In this document: positions 43,682-52,949 of the stretch, one piece after another | How the letters are laid out: each line of letters opens with the position of its first letter | Position numbering within the stretch: the stretch's first letter is position 1 | The notes under the pieces: generated by a model | The model's input: the letters and a program-made list of their open reading frames with translations, nothing else | What the model was told of the DNA's origin: nothing | The model's database searches: none | Position numbers and translations under genes: made by a program | Assembly: GCA_905221605.1 (NCBI GenBank) | Contig: CAJNDS010000257.1 | Span: 1-62,000, forward strand | Direction of reading: 5' to 3' | Origin: Symbiodinium natans | Lineage: Eukaryota > Sar > Dinophyceae > Suessiales > Symbiodiniaceae | DNA: 62,000 bases

Positions 43682-45974
43682 GGCCCCTGGTGAGGCTGCA
43701 CCGGAGTCCCCAATGATGGATGGGTCACTGCTTGCGAGTTGCGCAAGGCTGGATTCTGAATCTTCGCATGAAGAGTTTTTGCCACGGCGGGTGACAGTGG
43801 TCAAGCGTTTCCGGAGCGCAAGTGCTGAGCCTGCACCGAGTTTGCCTTGTGATTTAACTCCTGCACCATCGCCTGCTTTGTCGCAAACAGCTCCCCTTTC
43901 GAGTGTAGTGATGCAAGCAAATCCCAAAGCTCAGACTCCTTTCCCACGCATTGTACAGGGACGTGTTTTGCCAAGAACGGGACCCAAGCATGCGGTGCAA
44001 GCCATGCCAGTAAATGCACCATTGCAGAAAAACCTTTCCAAGGTACAGCGCACGGCTCTTGCTTTTGCACGTCCAGTGTTTTGTTCCGGGTCGGGATCTA
44101 GGGCCAGAGATACTGTTGAGGCTCCTTTTCCGCGCCCTATTTACTGTAGCACTCCGCCTCCCCTGCACCTGCCTGTAGGCATTCAGGAAAATGCATCGAG
44201 TGTACACCCCAGTGGATCAACTTTGGCAGGCCAGCAAGCTTTGGTGAGTGCTGAAGTTTCAGACAGGACACATCCTACGCCCCATGCCTTTGTGAGCCCT
44301 GCAGCTAAGAGTCGTAGACCGGAGTCTGCAGATGTGGCATCTTTCGCTACGAAGGAGCATTCGCATGCTCGCAATTGGGAGGTTGTATATAAGATGTGGT
44401 CCCAGGTGCTTCTGCTTGCGTCTGCACTCAGCCCGGTCTTAATGTCGGCCGAGCATTCGGCTCATAAGGACGCCTTGCATAGAGCATTGCTGGCACGCAT
44501 CTCTGACACTACTGCGCTGCGGTATTTGCGAGTTGTCCTGTTGCTCCTTGATTTCTTGCAGGAATCTGTGTCTTCGTTGGGGGATGTCACCGAAGTTGTA
44601 CTTGTGGATGCATTGTATGGTTTGCGGGCTGATCCTGCCTGTCGCGTGCACGGATCCAACAGTGTCAAGGCACTGAGGTGGTTGGTAAAGGTTTTGCAAT
44701 TGCCTTGGAATCCATGGTCCTCGTTATTTCAAGTATTTGACCCTAACCGGGATCGTCAGCGGCGTGAAGCTGTGCCTGTTCCACCCTTCTTCTTGTTGTG
44801 GTTAGAGCAACTCTTGCGAAATTTGCAAGCGCCTCGTGAGCATAGGATCCTTGCTGGGAGCTTTCTTGTATGCCTCATGGCTAGCCTTCGCTTTAGCGAT
44901 GCATCACATGTACGCTGGGCGAGTGTGACCGTCGATGGTTTGTTCCTGCGAGGAATGAGCTACCGCACAAAGACGTGTCGTTCCGGCACTCCATTCGCCG
45001 TCGGAGGATGGGGTTTACTTGGGGCTTTGCCTGGGCCTGAAAAGTCATGGATAAGGATCTATGTTTCTTTGTTGGCTGAAGTATGGGGTGAGCTACGTGC
45101 GAGTTTTGGTGAAGAGGTCATACCTGATTCCCTTTTCTTTGCGTGGCGAGATGGGGAGTTCATAGCGCTCTCCTTCAACCAGGCCTTGCGTTTCCTCAGG
45201 TTTTTCCTGTCATCCGCTTTCTCCGAGTCAGGTGGACCCTGTTTGTCCGCTGTTGCTTACACATTACACAGCTGCAAGTGCAGTATGTTGGCCTGGGCAG
45301 CTGAGCACGGAGGTTTTGCTGAACAGGATCGGTTAGATCAAGGGCATCATCAAGGACAAAGTTTGTCATTGTATGGGCGTGATAACACTCATGGTGCTCT
45401 GCGCGTTCAAAAGGCTCTTATACTTGCTTTCCGTTCTGGATGGGTTCCAGGGACGCCAATGTCTCGGGGGGCCCAGAAGCCTCTTCCTAACCAGCGGTGG
45501 CGTTTTCCGGCCGTTGTCTTGGAGCCTGTTAGCTTGCATCCTTGGTTCTGGGCTGCTATGGTGCCGCCTGCAGAAGCTGAGGAACTGCCTATGTGTGACT
45601 TGCCAGAGCCAGCAGGGGTTCCGGGCAATGATTCGGGGGCCGGGTCTACCGCAGAGCATCACCCTTCTTCCGGGGATATGCAGGTCTTTTACGAGTCTGA
45701 TTCGGATGTGGAGGTTGAAGACACCCGCAATACCGAGTCGCCGCATCCCTTAGAAGCGGAGGAGTTTTGTTTCTTCAAAGGTCCATCTGGAGTTTTGCAT
45801 ACCGCAGTCCGTGCGTCTGCGGATTCCATTGCACAGTGGCAGGGCGTACCTCTGAAGTTGGCATGTGGTGCGTGGCTAGCTGAGCCCATTTTGGTGACGG
45901 AGCCCCAACCAGGGGCACGGTTTTGCATGCGGACAGCATGTCGCAGGAGCTGTGCTTCATGTCGTTCGGTGTAG
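43650..45974 (+). CDS. Tyrosine recombinase of YR retroelement
   Basis: 774 residues from the ATG at 43650. The frame is open further upstream (to 43404), but there it overlaps the coiled-coil ORF. After ~250 low-complexity residues comes a core-binding helical region, then the catalytic domain: R414 in L-R-F-S-D (box I), K441 in R-T-K-T, H540-x2-K543 in H-S-C-K (box II with Lys in place of the usual Arg), H566/H567, and the likely nucleophile Y575 in L-Y-G-R-D. A Cys-rich tail follows (residues ~690-774). Enzymes of this type integrate a circular DNA copy by strand exchange without target-site duplication, matching the precise insertion seen. Placement upstream of gag and pol is unusual, since DIRS/Ngaro elements normally put YR after RT-RNase H. 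Confidence 0.85.
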   Translation: MSSDDFAINNEAPGEAAPESPMMDGSLLASCARLDSESSHEEFLPRRVTVVKRFRSASAEPAPSLPCDLTPAPSPALSQTAPLSSVVMQANPKAQTPFPRIVQGRVLPRTGPKHAVQAMPVNAPLQKNLSKVQRTALAFARPVFCSGSGSRARDTVEAPFPRPIYCSTPPPLHLPVGIQENASSVHPSGSTLAGQQALVSAEVSDRTHPTPHAFVSPAAKSRRPESADVASFATKEHSHARNWEVVYKMWSQVLLLASALSPVLMSAEHSAHKDALHRALLARISDTTALRYLRVVLLLLDFLQESVSSLGDVTEVVLVDALYGLRADPACRVHGSNSVKALRWLVKVLQLPWNPWSSLFQVFDPNRDRQRREAVPVPPFFLLWLEQLLRNLQAPREHRILAGSFLVCLMASLRFSDASHVRWASVTVDGLFLRGMSYRTKTCRSGTPFAVGGWGLLGALPGPEKSWIRIYVSLLAEVWGELRASFGEEVIPDSLFFAWRDGEFIALSFNQALRFLRFFLSSAFSESGGPCLSAVAYTLHSCKCSMLAWAAEHGGFAEQDRLDQGHHQGQSLSLYGRDNTHGALRVQKALILAFRSGWVPGTPMSRGAQKPLPNQRWRFPAVVLEPVSLHPWFWAAMVPPAEAEELPMCDLPEPAGVPGNDSGAGSTAEHHPSSGDMQVFYESDSDVEVEDTRNTESPHPLEAEEFCFFKGPSGVLHTAVRASADSIAQWQGVPLKLACGAWLAEPILVTEPQPGARFCMRTACRRSCASCRSV

Positions 45975-46584
45975 AGGCCTTGTGTCGGTCGATTTATGCA
46001 GACTGCAGGTCCATGCGCGTGTGTTTGCCTCATACCCCCCCTGTGATACTCGCCTACGAGTTGGGGAAGGGGACGGCTTGCAGGTCCACCAACTGGGGAC
46101 AAACCCCCGCCAAGCTTTGTTGCAGGTCTGCTTCCAATTGTGAAGTATCGCAGGTCGCATGGGACTCCTTGCCGGGTGTCCGAAAAAACGAGTGCTCTTT
46201 GTGCAAGCGCGCAAGTGTTGGGCCATGTTTGGCCACTTTGTGGAGCGAGCTGGTGTATGCGTGTGGCATGCCATGAGTTGCTTGTAGCGAACGCATGTGC
46301 TTAGAAAGGTTTTTCCTTCATTCATGCAGTTCTTGCTTTCTTTTCCTTACGGAGTTCGAGGATAGGTTGCTGCGATTGCTCCCCTAAGCGCCTGTCATGA
46401 ACCACAAAACCACAATTCTTTGTACCAGGTCTTACTCGTATCCTTGTTTGTTCTGGGTCACCTAAATTTTAGGTGACTCTCACATGTCCATTCGTATCTA
46501 CAGTGCTAACGCGGTACTTGCTTAGAGTATTGATGGGTTGCAGGTTTGCATGTTTATAAGTCTTGCATACTTGTAGTCTCTGCC
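45975..46584. other. Intergenic segment of the YR element
   Basis: 610 bp between the recombinase stop and the first plausible Gag ATG. No domain or repeat is evident. Its length and position would allow a second promoter or spliced-leader acceptor for a gag-pol transcript, but I see no specific signal. Confidence 0.4.
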
Positions 46585-47906
46585 ATGGCTGGGTTGTCTG
46601 ATGGGGAAGATGCCGACTTTCAGCTGATACCCTCCTACTTGGGGGGGGGGAAGCTTTTCCACCGCTGTGCCCGTCCTCGGAGGCCCCGGTTTCGACGGGG
46701 ACGACTACGATGGCGCAGTTGCTTGCGGAAGTGAATATCCCGGTCTCCATGCATCCAGATTTCCTGCCTTTCACGCCACAGGAGTTCGCGTTGGTGTCCG
46801 TGGATTTGCAAGGTTTAGATGCCTTTCTGCAAGGCCTGACGTTTCCCGGGGATATTTCCGAGCCTTTACTTACAGCACGTGTGCGTTTGCTGTGGCAAAG
46901 ATGCCAAGCGTTGTCGCAGGGCCCGAAGCCCAAGGCCGCCAGCAGTGCACCAGGCATTTCACCCGTTTCGGATGCTAGTTGGGTCGAGGCTTTCCCTAAG
47001 AAACTAAGCCCTGAGTTGGTCAAATCCCTTGTGCAACGCTTCGAAAGCAGGTATCCCTCAGAGATCATCTGTCCCGAAACGATGCCCTCACAACGCCTAC
47101 TGGCCCTCACGGCCAAACAAATTCAGGACAAGCATTGGAAATGGATACACTGGAAATACCGTATGTCGGAAGACATGCTTGAGCAACAACTGCTGCAGAG
47201 GCCAGCGAAAATGGCCAGATTGGAGCTGGAGAAGATCGTGTTTGACGAGGTGCCGAGCAGGGATGTCAGTGCGCAAGGCATGGGCCGCCACACCATGCAA
47301 TCCTTTTTAGAACTCCAAGCAGTGGCGCTGGCCATGTGCGGTGCTGCGCATCTGCACACTTTAAGGGAGTATAACAGACGTTTTTTGTCTAAAGCCTTTG
47401 AGCGTTTCCCGTCCGAGTCGGGCCTTCGGGCCCCGTCTGCTCAGGAAGCGTTGCAGGCAGATCAGAAACTTTGGCAGGGCATTGCACACCTGTATAACCA
47501 CGAGCAGTGGACTTTGGACAATGCCATTCATGAGGTAGTGGTTGTGCGTTCAGAGGTTCAACAGTTGTTGCAGCCACGGCCTGCTCTTCCGAAATTCTTC
47601 AATGAGGTTCTTCGTGGGGGCAAGGGGCGGGAGCGTGGTCCGTTCAAGGGGGCCGGCAAAGGCAAGAAAGGGCCGGAAGATCGTCAACGCAATCAAGTCA
47701 ACGTCGGGGGGCTCAGTCTGCGCCTCGCTCAGTGGTACTCTGGCAAAGGGGGTGAACGTAAGAACCTGTGCCGGGAATATCAGTGGGGTCGTTGCAAGCG
47801 GGGCCGAGATTGCAAGTTTGAGCATTTGTGTGGTGTAATGGCTGTGCCGGGCAAGCCGTGCCTCGGTGAACACTCGGCGAAGGATCACAAGGCGACTCCT
47901 CATTGA
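46585..47906 (+). CDS. Gag-like protein with CCCH zinc finger (YR element)
   Basis: An uninterrupted frame runs from ATG 46710 to TGA 47904 (398 residues). It has a mostly helical Gag-like body (residues ~60-290), a basic Gly/Lys-rich linker, and a CCCH finger C354-x7-C362-x5-C368-x3-H372 near the end. CCCH fingers bind single-stranded RNA, replacing the usual CCHC knuckle. The true start may be ATG 46585: that frame reads a sensible acidic N-terminus up to a run of ten G (46641-46650), and one extra G would bring it into phase with 46710. The stop is followed, in the same frame, by pol. Confidence 0.75.
47904..47906 (+). other. Single in-frame UGA between gag and pol
   Basis: CAT-TGA-TGG: this stop is the only break between the 46710 gag frame and the pol frame, which stays open to 51917. 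It may be a readthrough site or a recent nonsense change. Confidence 0.8.
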
Positions 47907-50900
47907 TGGAAAGAGGGGTTGGGAACGTCGGTGGGCGACCTTGAGGCCGAGCCATCAACTGTGAAGGACCTTACTTTAAGTGGTGAGGTGTTTTCGTTAG
48001 GGCGTGCTCCAACCTCCGTTTTGCAGGTTCCGTCTGAGGGAGTAGAGGCGAAACAGCTTCAGTCCGATGCATTGGCTGTCTTTGCAGGTAGCCAAGGGCA
48101 GGGTGAGACTGTGCGTGTGGTATCCAGCAGCGCTACTGTTTTGCAGGCTCAAGGTGGCGTGCCTGAGAAGGTGTCTGTCAGTCAATCTGTTGAGGCGCCC
48201 TGTGAAGGCCCGCCGCGGCCTGTAGTTGGTGTTGCTGCGGAGGCAAGTGCTGTGGATGTGACCATGATGGAGCCCCGCCCGGGTTCATCGTCTTTTGCAG
48301 AATGCTTGGCCTTGTTGCGCTCCAGTGGTTTGGTGGAGTGGGGCAGCCGCTCAACTCGCCCATGTCTGGCGGATGCTTCTTCCAAGCAAACCGGCTACTG
48401 GAATTTTGGCGTGCAAGTGCGAGACCGGAGTGCAGTGACTTCGGTCACGCGTAATTTTCCTGAAGTTGTTAGGGCGCTTAACGGTTTCTTGAAGCAATGG
48501 TGGCCTACAGGCACGTGGAACGCAGTATGTGTCTCCTTGTGTGTCCAAACTTTGCCGCGCCGGGATCTTGCCAACTTACCTGGATCATTAAATTATAATG
48601 TCGCCTTAGGAGATTTTCGTGACGGCCAGTTGTGGCTGGAAGAGCCGACAGGGGATGTGCCTTGTTTCATTCGGGAATTGGGTGTAGAGTTGTCGGGTCG
48701 GTTGGTTTGCACCAAGGAGACACCCTTTGCATTCAATGGTGCTTTATGGCATGCAACCATGCCGTGGCAGGGTGAACGCTGGGCTTTGACAGCCTATACG
48801 TTGCCGGAGGTTTCGCCGGCAGCTCTTGCAGGGTTAAATTTTCCGCATCAAACTGTGGAGATCCCACGCGTGTCTGAGTCGGTGCACGTTCCAACACCTG
48901 CTGCACCTCGGTTTTTTCTGGACATCTGCAGTGGGTATGCTTCCCCCTTGAGCCAGGCATTGAAAGAGCATGGGGTGCCTGTTCTGTCAATCGATGTGCT
49001 GCTGGATGCGTCGCATGACCTTTTACAAGATGCCTTTTATGAAAAAGTTTTAAGAATTTGCTTTTCTGGGAAATGTTCCATGGCCCATGGGTCCCCACCG
49101 TGCGGTGAGTATAGCCGTTTGAAGTTGATGGACAAGGATGGCCCTCCGCCTGTGCGTAGCCCTGAATTCTTGGACGGGTTGCCCGATAACACGCCGGTCA
49201 TGCAGGAAAAGGTTCTGACGAGTTTTACTTTACTGTCGCGTACGGTCCAATTGCTCATGGCTGTTTACCAGTCCGGGGGGCATACATCACTTGAGCAACC
49301 GCGGAATGCCATGAGTTGGTTGGAGCCCGTGGTTCGTCGTTACTTGCAGGAGGTTTCTGCGGATGTGAATGTTGTGGCTGCCTGTATGTTTGGCATGCCA
49401 TATCTGAAGCACTGGATCTTTGCTTCGTCATGGCGGCCCCTTCAAGCCCTGGCATGTGTATGCCCCCATGGGCGAGACGCTCATCACAAGGTTTTAGGCC
49501 AACGCGATGCGGATGGCACATATGTTTCGCGGCAGACTGCTTTATATCCGGCCCGTCTGGCTGAAGTCTATGCGGAGAAGGTCCTGCCTTTGTTTCCGGC
49601 ACCAGCTGAGGGTGTGCAGTTATCCATTCCGGATGCCGTTGCTTGCATACCAACACGCCCCCTAAAATCTTTCCCTAGAGCCTCGCAAGATGGGGGTGGG
49701 ATTTACTCTGTTCCAGATTGGGCTGAGCCACAACCAGGCGTGGAGGACGTGTTTTCGGGGTTGCGCCCGCAACTTCAGCGCTTCATGCTGGAAAATAAAA
49801 TTCCGAACCGCCTGAGCGCACAAACCAAAGAGGCGTCTACTTCTCCGCTTTTCACTGAGGCCGAGGTTTCAGACTTGCGGGAAATTTGGAATGGGTGGTT
49901 CAAAGCCCAAGGACATGAGGCTCCGGCATGGGATGTCCCTGAGGGCCAACCATATGCACTCCACGCGTTGCGGAAGTTAGCCCAGGTCATGCACGACCCG
50001 GACGAGGCCTTGTGGCCTGCCTTGCTTGCAGGGGTGCCTACCGGTGTTCGGCACGATATACCAGCGAGTGGCGTTTTCGTTCCTGTTGCATCATCTGCCG
50101 CCCCTGCACTGGATGAGCATGATTTCCTGCTGTGTACAGGCAATTGGAAGGGTGCAGAGGATGACCCTGCCCTGTTGGAAAGGTTGCTTGAAAAAGAAGT
50201 GCAAGCCGGTTTTTTGGAGGAGGTGCCGGACCTTCAAACTGCGCAAGATCGCTGGCCTCAGCTTGCGATTGGTAAGGCTAACATTGTGCATGCGTTGGGA
50301 CGCGACCCACGGCTCATCATTGATCCCACGGTATCTGGATTGAATCCAGCGTGTCACATTCCTGAGAAGTTTTGCTTGCCCGGACTTCATGATGTGCAAT
50401 GTGGCGTCCCCATTCGCGGTTCTTCTGCAGAGCTGGCTGCTTGCACTTTGGACATATCCGCTGCACATAAAACTATGAGAGTTCGGGAGAGTGAACGGGG
50501 GTTGTTGGGGGTTAGATTAGGAAAACGTTTGTTTTTCTATAGGGTGGCTCCGTTTGGAGCCAAATTTTCGGCACACTGGTGGCAGCGTCTTGCTGCTTTT
50601 TTCGTAAGATGCTCTCACCGCCTAATTTGGGTGGCACACATCCTAATGATGTATGTGGACGATGCCCTGTTGTATCAAGACGCTCAGATGCTGCCGGTGT
50701 CGGCGGCGGTAGTGATTGGTTTTTGCCAAACCTTCGGTTTTCCTCTTTCGTGGCGAAAGCTTCAATTGGCGGCCACGGTCCAGTTTATTGGCTGGGAATT
50801 GCATTTTCGCGCAGAAGCTTTTTGCTTACCTGCTCCTAAGGTGCAGAAACTGCTGGAGGCGGTAAATTTCGTCCTGAAGGCAACAAAGTTGTGTCGCAAG

Positions 50901-51917
50901 GATTTGGAGCGTATCATTGGGCTCTTGCATTGGGTTGTGCAAATTTCGCCTACTTTGCGGCCGTGGTTGTGTAGTCTGTACCACGATATGGAACGCCCTT
51001 TAGCGACAAATTTTTCCTTCAGCGCATTTGCATGGCAGCAGCTGCCAACCTGTCTGGATTCAGACATGATTTTTTCGCGTACACCACCTGGCACGAGTAT
51101 TCGTGTAGGGTCACGCTTACTTAGTGTTCGTCACGTGGATGTGAAGTGCAAGGCCGATCTTACACAGGTTCAATTCACTGGCAAGCGGTTGTGGGCGCGT
51201 GTTGCTGACCCAACGACTGACCGTCGCAAGCTCTCTTCGTTGAGTATCTCTTTTTTGAGTTTCTGGCGTGATTGGTGTGAGCAGCCGCAAATTTTGCGCC
51301 CGTTGAACGCGACACCATTCGAGCCCTTGGTGAAGCTGGCCGCAGATGCTTGCGCTAGCGGTCAGAACGTTGGCATTGGTGGCTGGGTTGAGTTTCCCGG
51401 TCAACCACGCTTATGGTTCGCTGAGCGTTTTGAAGTGTCCGATTTTTCGCAGTGGGGTATTTCCATGCAGTCCCCTGCAAATCTGGATATTGTTTGCTAT
51501 GAAACTTTGGCCCAGATAGCTCTTGTCCATGTATTTGCCACATCCTGTGTCGGTGGCAGATGTCGGGTTCGCATACCCAGCTGGTCTGATAACACAGGCA
51601 CTGAGGCTGTTTGCACAAAGCTCTTCACAACCGTTCAGCCGTTGGCTGCTTTTGTGCAGCAATTGGCTATTCATGCGTGGCGTTCGCATGTGGAGCTTGA
51701 TACGTCCCACATCTCTGGTTGTCACAATGACAAGGCTGACTTCCTCAGCCGATGGGATGGCGTGTCTGCATTACCTGAGGAATGGCTTCCAGCTTACAGA
51801 GTGTCCTGTGCTTTGCCTGTTTTGTGGGCATATAACCATGACATCCGCCTTTTCCCACCTGAGGCCCGCTTGCTTTGGGAGCTGCCCCTTAATAAGTGGC
51901 GCGAATTGTCGCAATGA
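47907..51917 (+). CDS. YR-element Pol: 2OG-oxygenase-like, methyltransferase-like, RT, RNase H
   Basis: Residues are counted from the TTG at 47919 (1332 residues); the first in-frame ATG is residue 116 (48264). The ~140 N-terminal residues look disordered. Residues ~150-300 resemble a 2-oxoglutarate/Fe(II) dioxygenase: R214-R-D216 sits where H-x-D is expected, followed by L-P-G-S-L-N and D-G-Q-L-W, then distal H278 and R287 in W-H-A-T-M-P-W-Q-G-E-R. Residues ~333-560 resemble a C5 DNA methyltransferase: F-L-D-I-C-S-G (motif I, D335), G-S-P-P-C-G-E-Y-S (motif IV, C395) and L-E-Q-P (E459). Reverse transcriptase has L-D-I-S-A-A-H, P-F-G-A-K-F and YVDD at 912-915. RNase H begins at D1143 and includes S-D-N-T-G-T-E and N-D-K-A-D-F. 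The RT copies RNA to DNA. Activity of the two DNA-modification-like domains is unproven; the first has lost one iron ligand. Confidence 0.82.
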   Translation, partial: WKEGLGTSVGDLEAEPSTVKDLTLSGEVFSLGRAPTSVLQVPSEGVEAKQLQSDALAVFAGSQGQGETVRVVSSSATVLQAQGGVPEKVSVSQSVEAPCEGPPRPVVGVAAEASAVDVTMMEPRPGSSSFAECLALLRSSGLVEWGSRSTRPCLADASSKQTGYWNFGVQVRDRSAVTSVTRNFPEVVRALNGFLKQWWPTGTWNAVCVSLCVQTLPRRDLANLPGSLNYNVALGDFRDGQLWLEEPTGDVPCFIRELGVELSGRLVCTKETPFAFNGALWHATMPWQGERWALTAYTLPEVSPAALAGLNFPHQTVEIPRVSESVHVPTPAAPRFFLDICSGYASPLSQALKEHGVPVLSIDVLLDASHDLLQDAFYEKVLRICFSGKCSMAHGSPPCGEYSRLKLMDKDGPPPVRSPEFLDGLPDNTPVMQEKVLTSFTLLSRTVQLLMAVYQSGGHTSLEQPRNAMSWLEPVVRRYLQEVSADVNVVAACMFGMPYLKHWIFASSWRPLQALACVCPHGRDAHHKVLGQRDADGTYVSRQTALYPARLAEVYAEKVLPLFPAPAEGVQLSIPDAVACIPTRPLKSFPRASQDGGGIYSVPDWAEPQPGVEDVFSGLRPQLQRFMLENKIPNRLSAQTKEASTSPLFTEAEVSDLREIWNGWFKAQGHEAPAWDVPEGQPYALHALRKLAQVMHDPDEALWPALLAGVPTGVRHDIPASGVFVPVASSAAPALDEHDFLLCTGNWKGAEDDPALLERLLEKEVQAGFLEEVPDLQTAQDRWPQLAIGKANIVHALGRDPRLIIDPTVSGLNPACHIPEKFCLPGLHDVQCGVPIRGSSAELAACTLDISAAHKTMRVRESERGLLGVRLGKRLFFYRVAPFGAKFSAHWWQRLAAFFVRCSHRLIWVAHILMMYVDDALLYQDAQMLPVSAAVVIGFCQTFGFPLSWRKLQLAATVQFIGWELHFRAEAFCLPAPKVQKLLEAVNFVLKATKLCRKDLERIIGLLHWVVQISPTLRPWLCSLYHDMERPLATNFSFSAFAWQQLPTCLDSDMIFSRTPPGTSIRVGSRLLSVRHVDVKCKADLTQVQFTGKRLWARVADPTTDRRKLSSLSISFLSFWRDWCEQPQILRPLNATPFEPLVKLAADACASGQNVGIGGWVEFPGQPRLWFAERFEVSDFSQWGISMQSPANLDIVCYETLAQIALVHVFATSCVGGRCRVRIPSWSDNTGTEAVCTKLFTTVQPLAAFVQQLAIHAWRSHVELDTSHISGCHNDKADFLSRWDGVSALPEEWLPAYRVSCALPVLWAYNHDIRLFPPEARLLWELPLNKWRELSQ

Positions 51918-52248
51918 GCATCGTACTTTTTGTGCGCTTGTGTGCAGAGGTGTGGCAGGTTGTGCTACTCATGGTGCGCGGTACTTTGTTTCCCCCATGA
52001 GGATGCCTCCTGTAAATCACCATGTCGAGTGCCGGCGGTTGTGGAGCGGGGGTGGCTAACCATGGTGCGCGGTTCTTTCCCCCATGGGGATGCTCCCTGT
52101 TTTTACACAGCTGTCGGTGCTTTACTGTTGCAGTGAGCTTTTCTGCACATATGGGACGCATGCGGGTGAGTACCGTTCTCACTTCTTGGCTTTGGGTAGA
52201 TGTGACTGGCGAGAATGGCACTCACCTTCTTTTGGCAGCTTTCGGTTT
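51918..52248. other. 3' untranslated segment of YR element
   Basis: A ~45-bp phrase containing CATGGTGCGCGGT, CCCCCATG and GGATGC occurs twice (about 51971-52015 and 52060-52105). No ORF with a recognisable domain. It leads directly into repeat B1. Confidence 0.5.
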
Positions 52249-52426
52249 GGGTGATTGTTTGTTCGTACGCATACCTCCGGTGACCTATTGCTTTTTCAAT
52301 AGGTTCGGTTTTCTGATGGTATGCGTCTGACCGCCAAAAGAAGTGATGCCATTTCTAAGTGATGCAAGGGACGGATGTCTTCATATGTATAGGATGCTGG
52401 TGGCTAAACATGCGAAGTTCTAGAAC
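52249..52426 (+). repeat. Split direct repeat B1 (internal)
   Basis: 178 bp matching 52772-52949. It contains a nested stem: outer arms ACGCATACC (52267-52275) and GGTATGCGT (52318-52326), inner hairpin ACCTATTG-CTTTTT-CAATAGGT (52283-52304). It ends with the palindrome GTTCTAGAAC (52417-52426), immediately followed by repeat A2. Confidence 0.92.
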
Positions 52427-52565
52427 GGTTTTTGTGTGTTACTCAAAAATGTTTTGAACGAAGCATTTTGCAACATGCTTATCGTGCTGTCTATGGTTTA
52501 GCCACCAGCGGCTCAGACTTGAGACATGATCTGTGAAGTCCTTGAGACATTCGCATTTTGGATTG
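52427..52565 (+). repeat. Split direct repeat A2 (internal)
   Basis: 139 bp matching the left terminus 42885-43023. It abuts B1 without a gap. Confidence 0.92.
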
Positions 52566-52771
52566 CCCGCCCTATCCCACCCTTTTTGGTTTGTATCTAC
52601 TCGGTGGGACCATTTGCATGCTTGATGTACAGGACAGCCAGCAAGGTCTTGTGTACCTGTCTGTGATTGGTCCACTCACATTGCCTGGAAGTCGAGTATG
52701 GCTTGTGCTTTGTACATAGAAGTTCTGTGGGAGATATGCGATGGTTGGTTCGCTGTGCTGTTTGATATGTG

Positions 52772-52949
52772 GGGTGATTGTTTGTTCGTACGCATACCTC
52801 CGGTGACCTATTGCTTTTTCAATAGGTTCGGTTTTCTGATGGTATGCGTCTGACCGCCAAAAGAAGTGATGCCATTTCTAAGTGATGCAAGGGACGGATG
52901 TCTTCATATGTATAGGATGCTGGTGGCTAAACATGCGAAGTTCTAGAAC
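52772..52949 (+). repeat. Split direct repeat B2 (right terminus)
   Basis: 178 bp matching 52249-52426, with the same nested hairpins. It ends in GTTCTAGAAC (52940-52949), directly against the B3 target sequence TGTGCGG. Confidence 0.92.

Larger units (their letters stand above)
42885..52949 (+). mobile_element. Tyrosine-recombinase retroelement with split direct repeats
   Basis: 10,065 bp inserted in B3 integrase. The left flank GATGCTGAG and right flank TGTGCGGATG join to give exactly the uninterrupted B1 sequence, with no duplicated or lost bases. Repeat A occurs at the left end (42885-43023) and internally (52427-52565). Repeat B occurs internally (52249-52426) and at the right end (52772-52949). 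The B1-A2 boundary (TTCTAGAAC then GGTTTTTG) is what joining the two element ends in a circle would give. This is the split-direct-repeat layout of Ngaro/PAT-like YR retroelements, with a 206-bp spacer between A2 and B2. Genes: coiled-coil ORF, YR, CCCH Gag, Pol. Confidence 0.92.

Noticed and set aside
47904-47908. UGAUG overlap as a stop-restart signal for pol
   Set aside because: The overlapping ATG at 47906 is in a different frame and stops after 12 codons, so it does not lead into pol.
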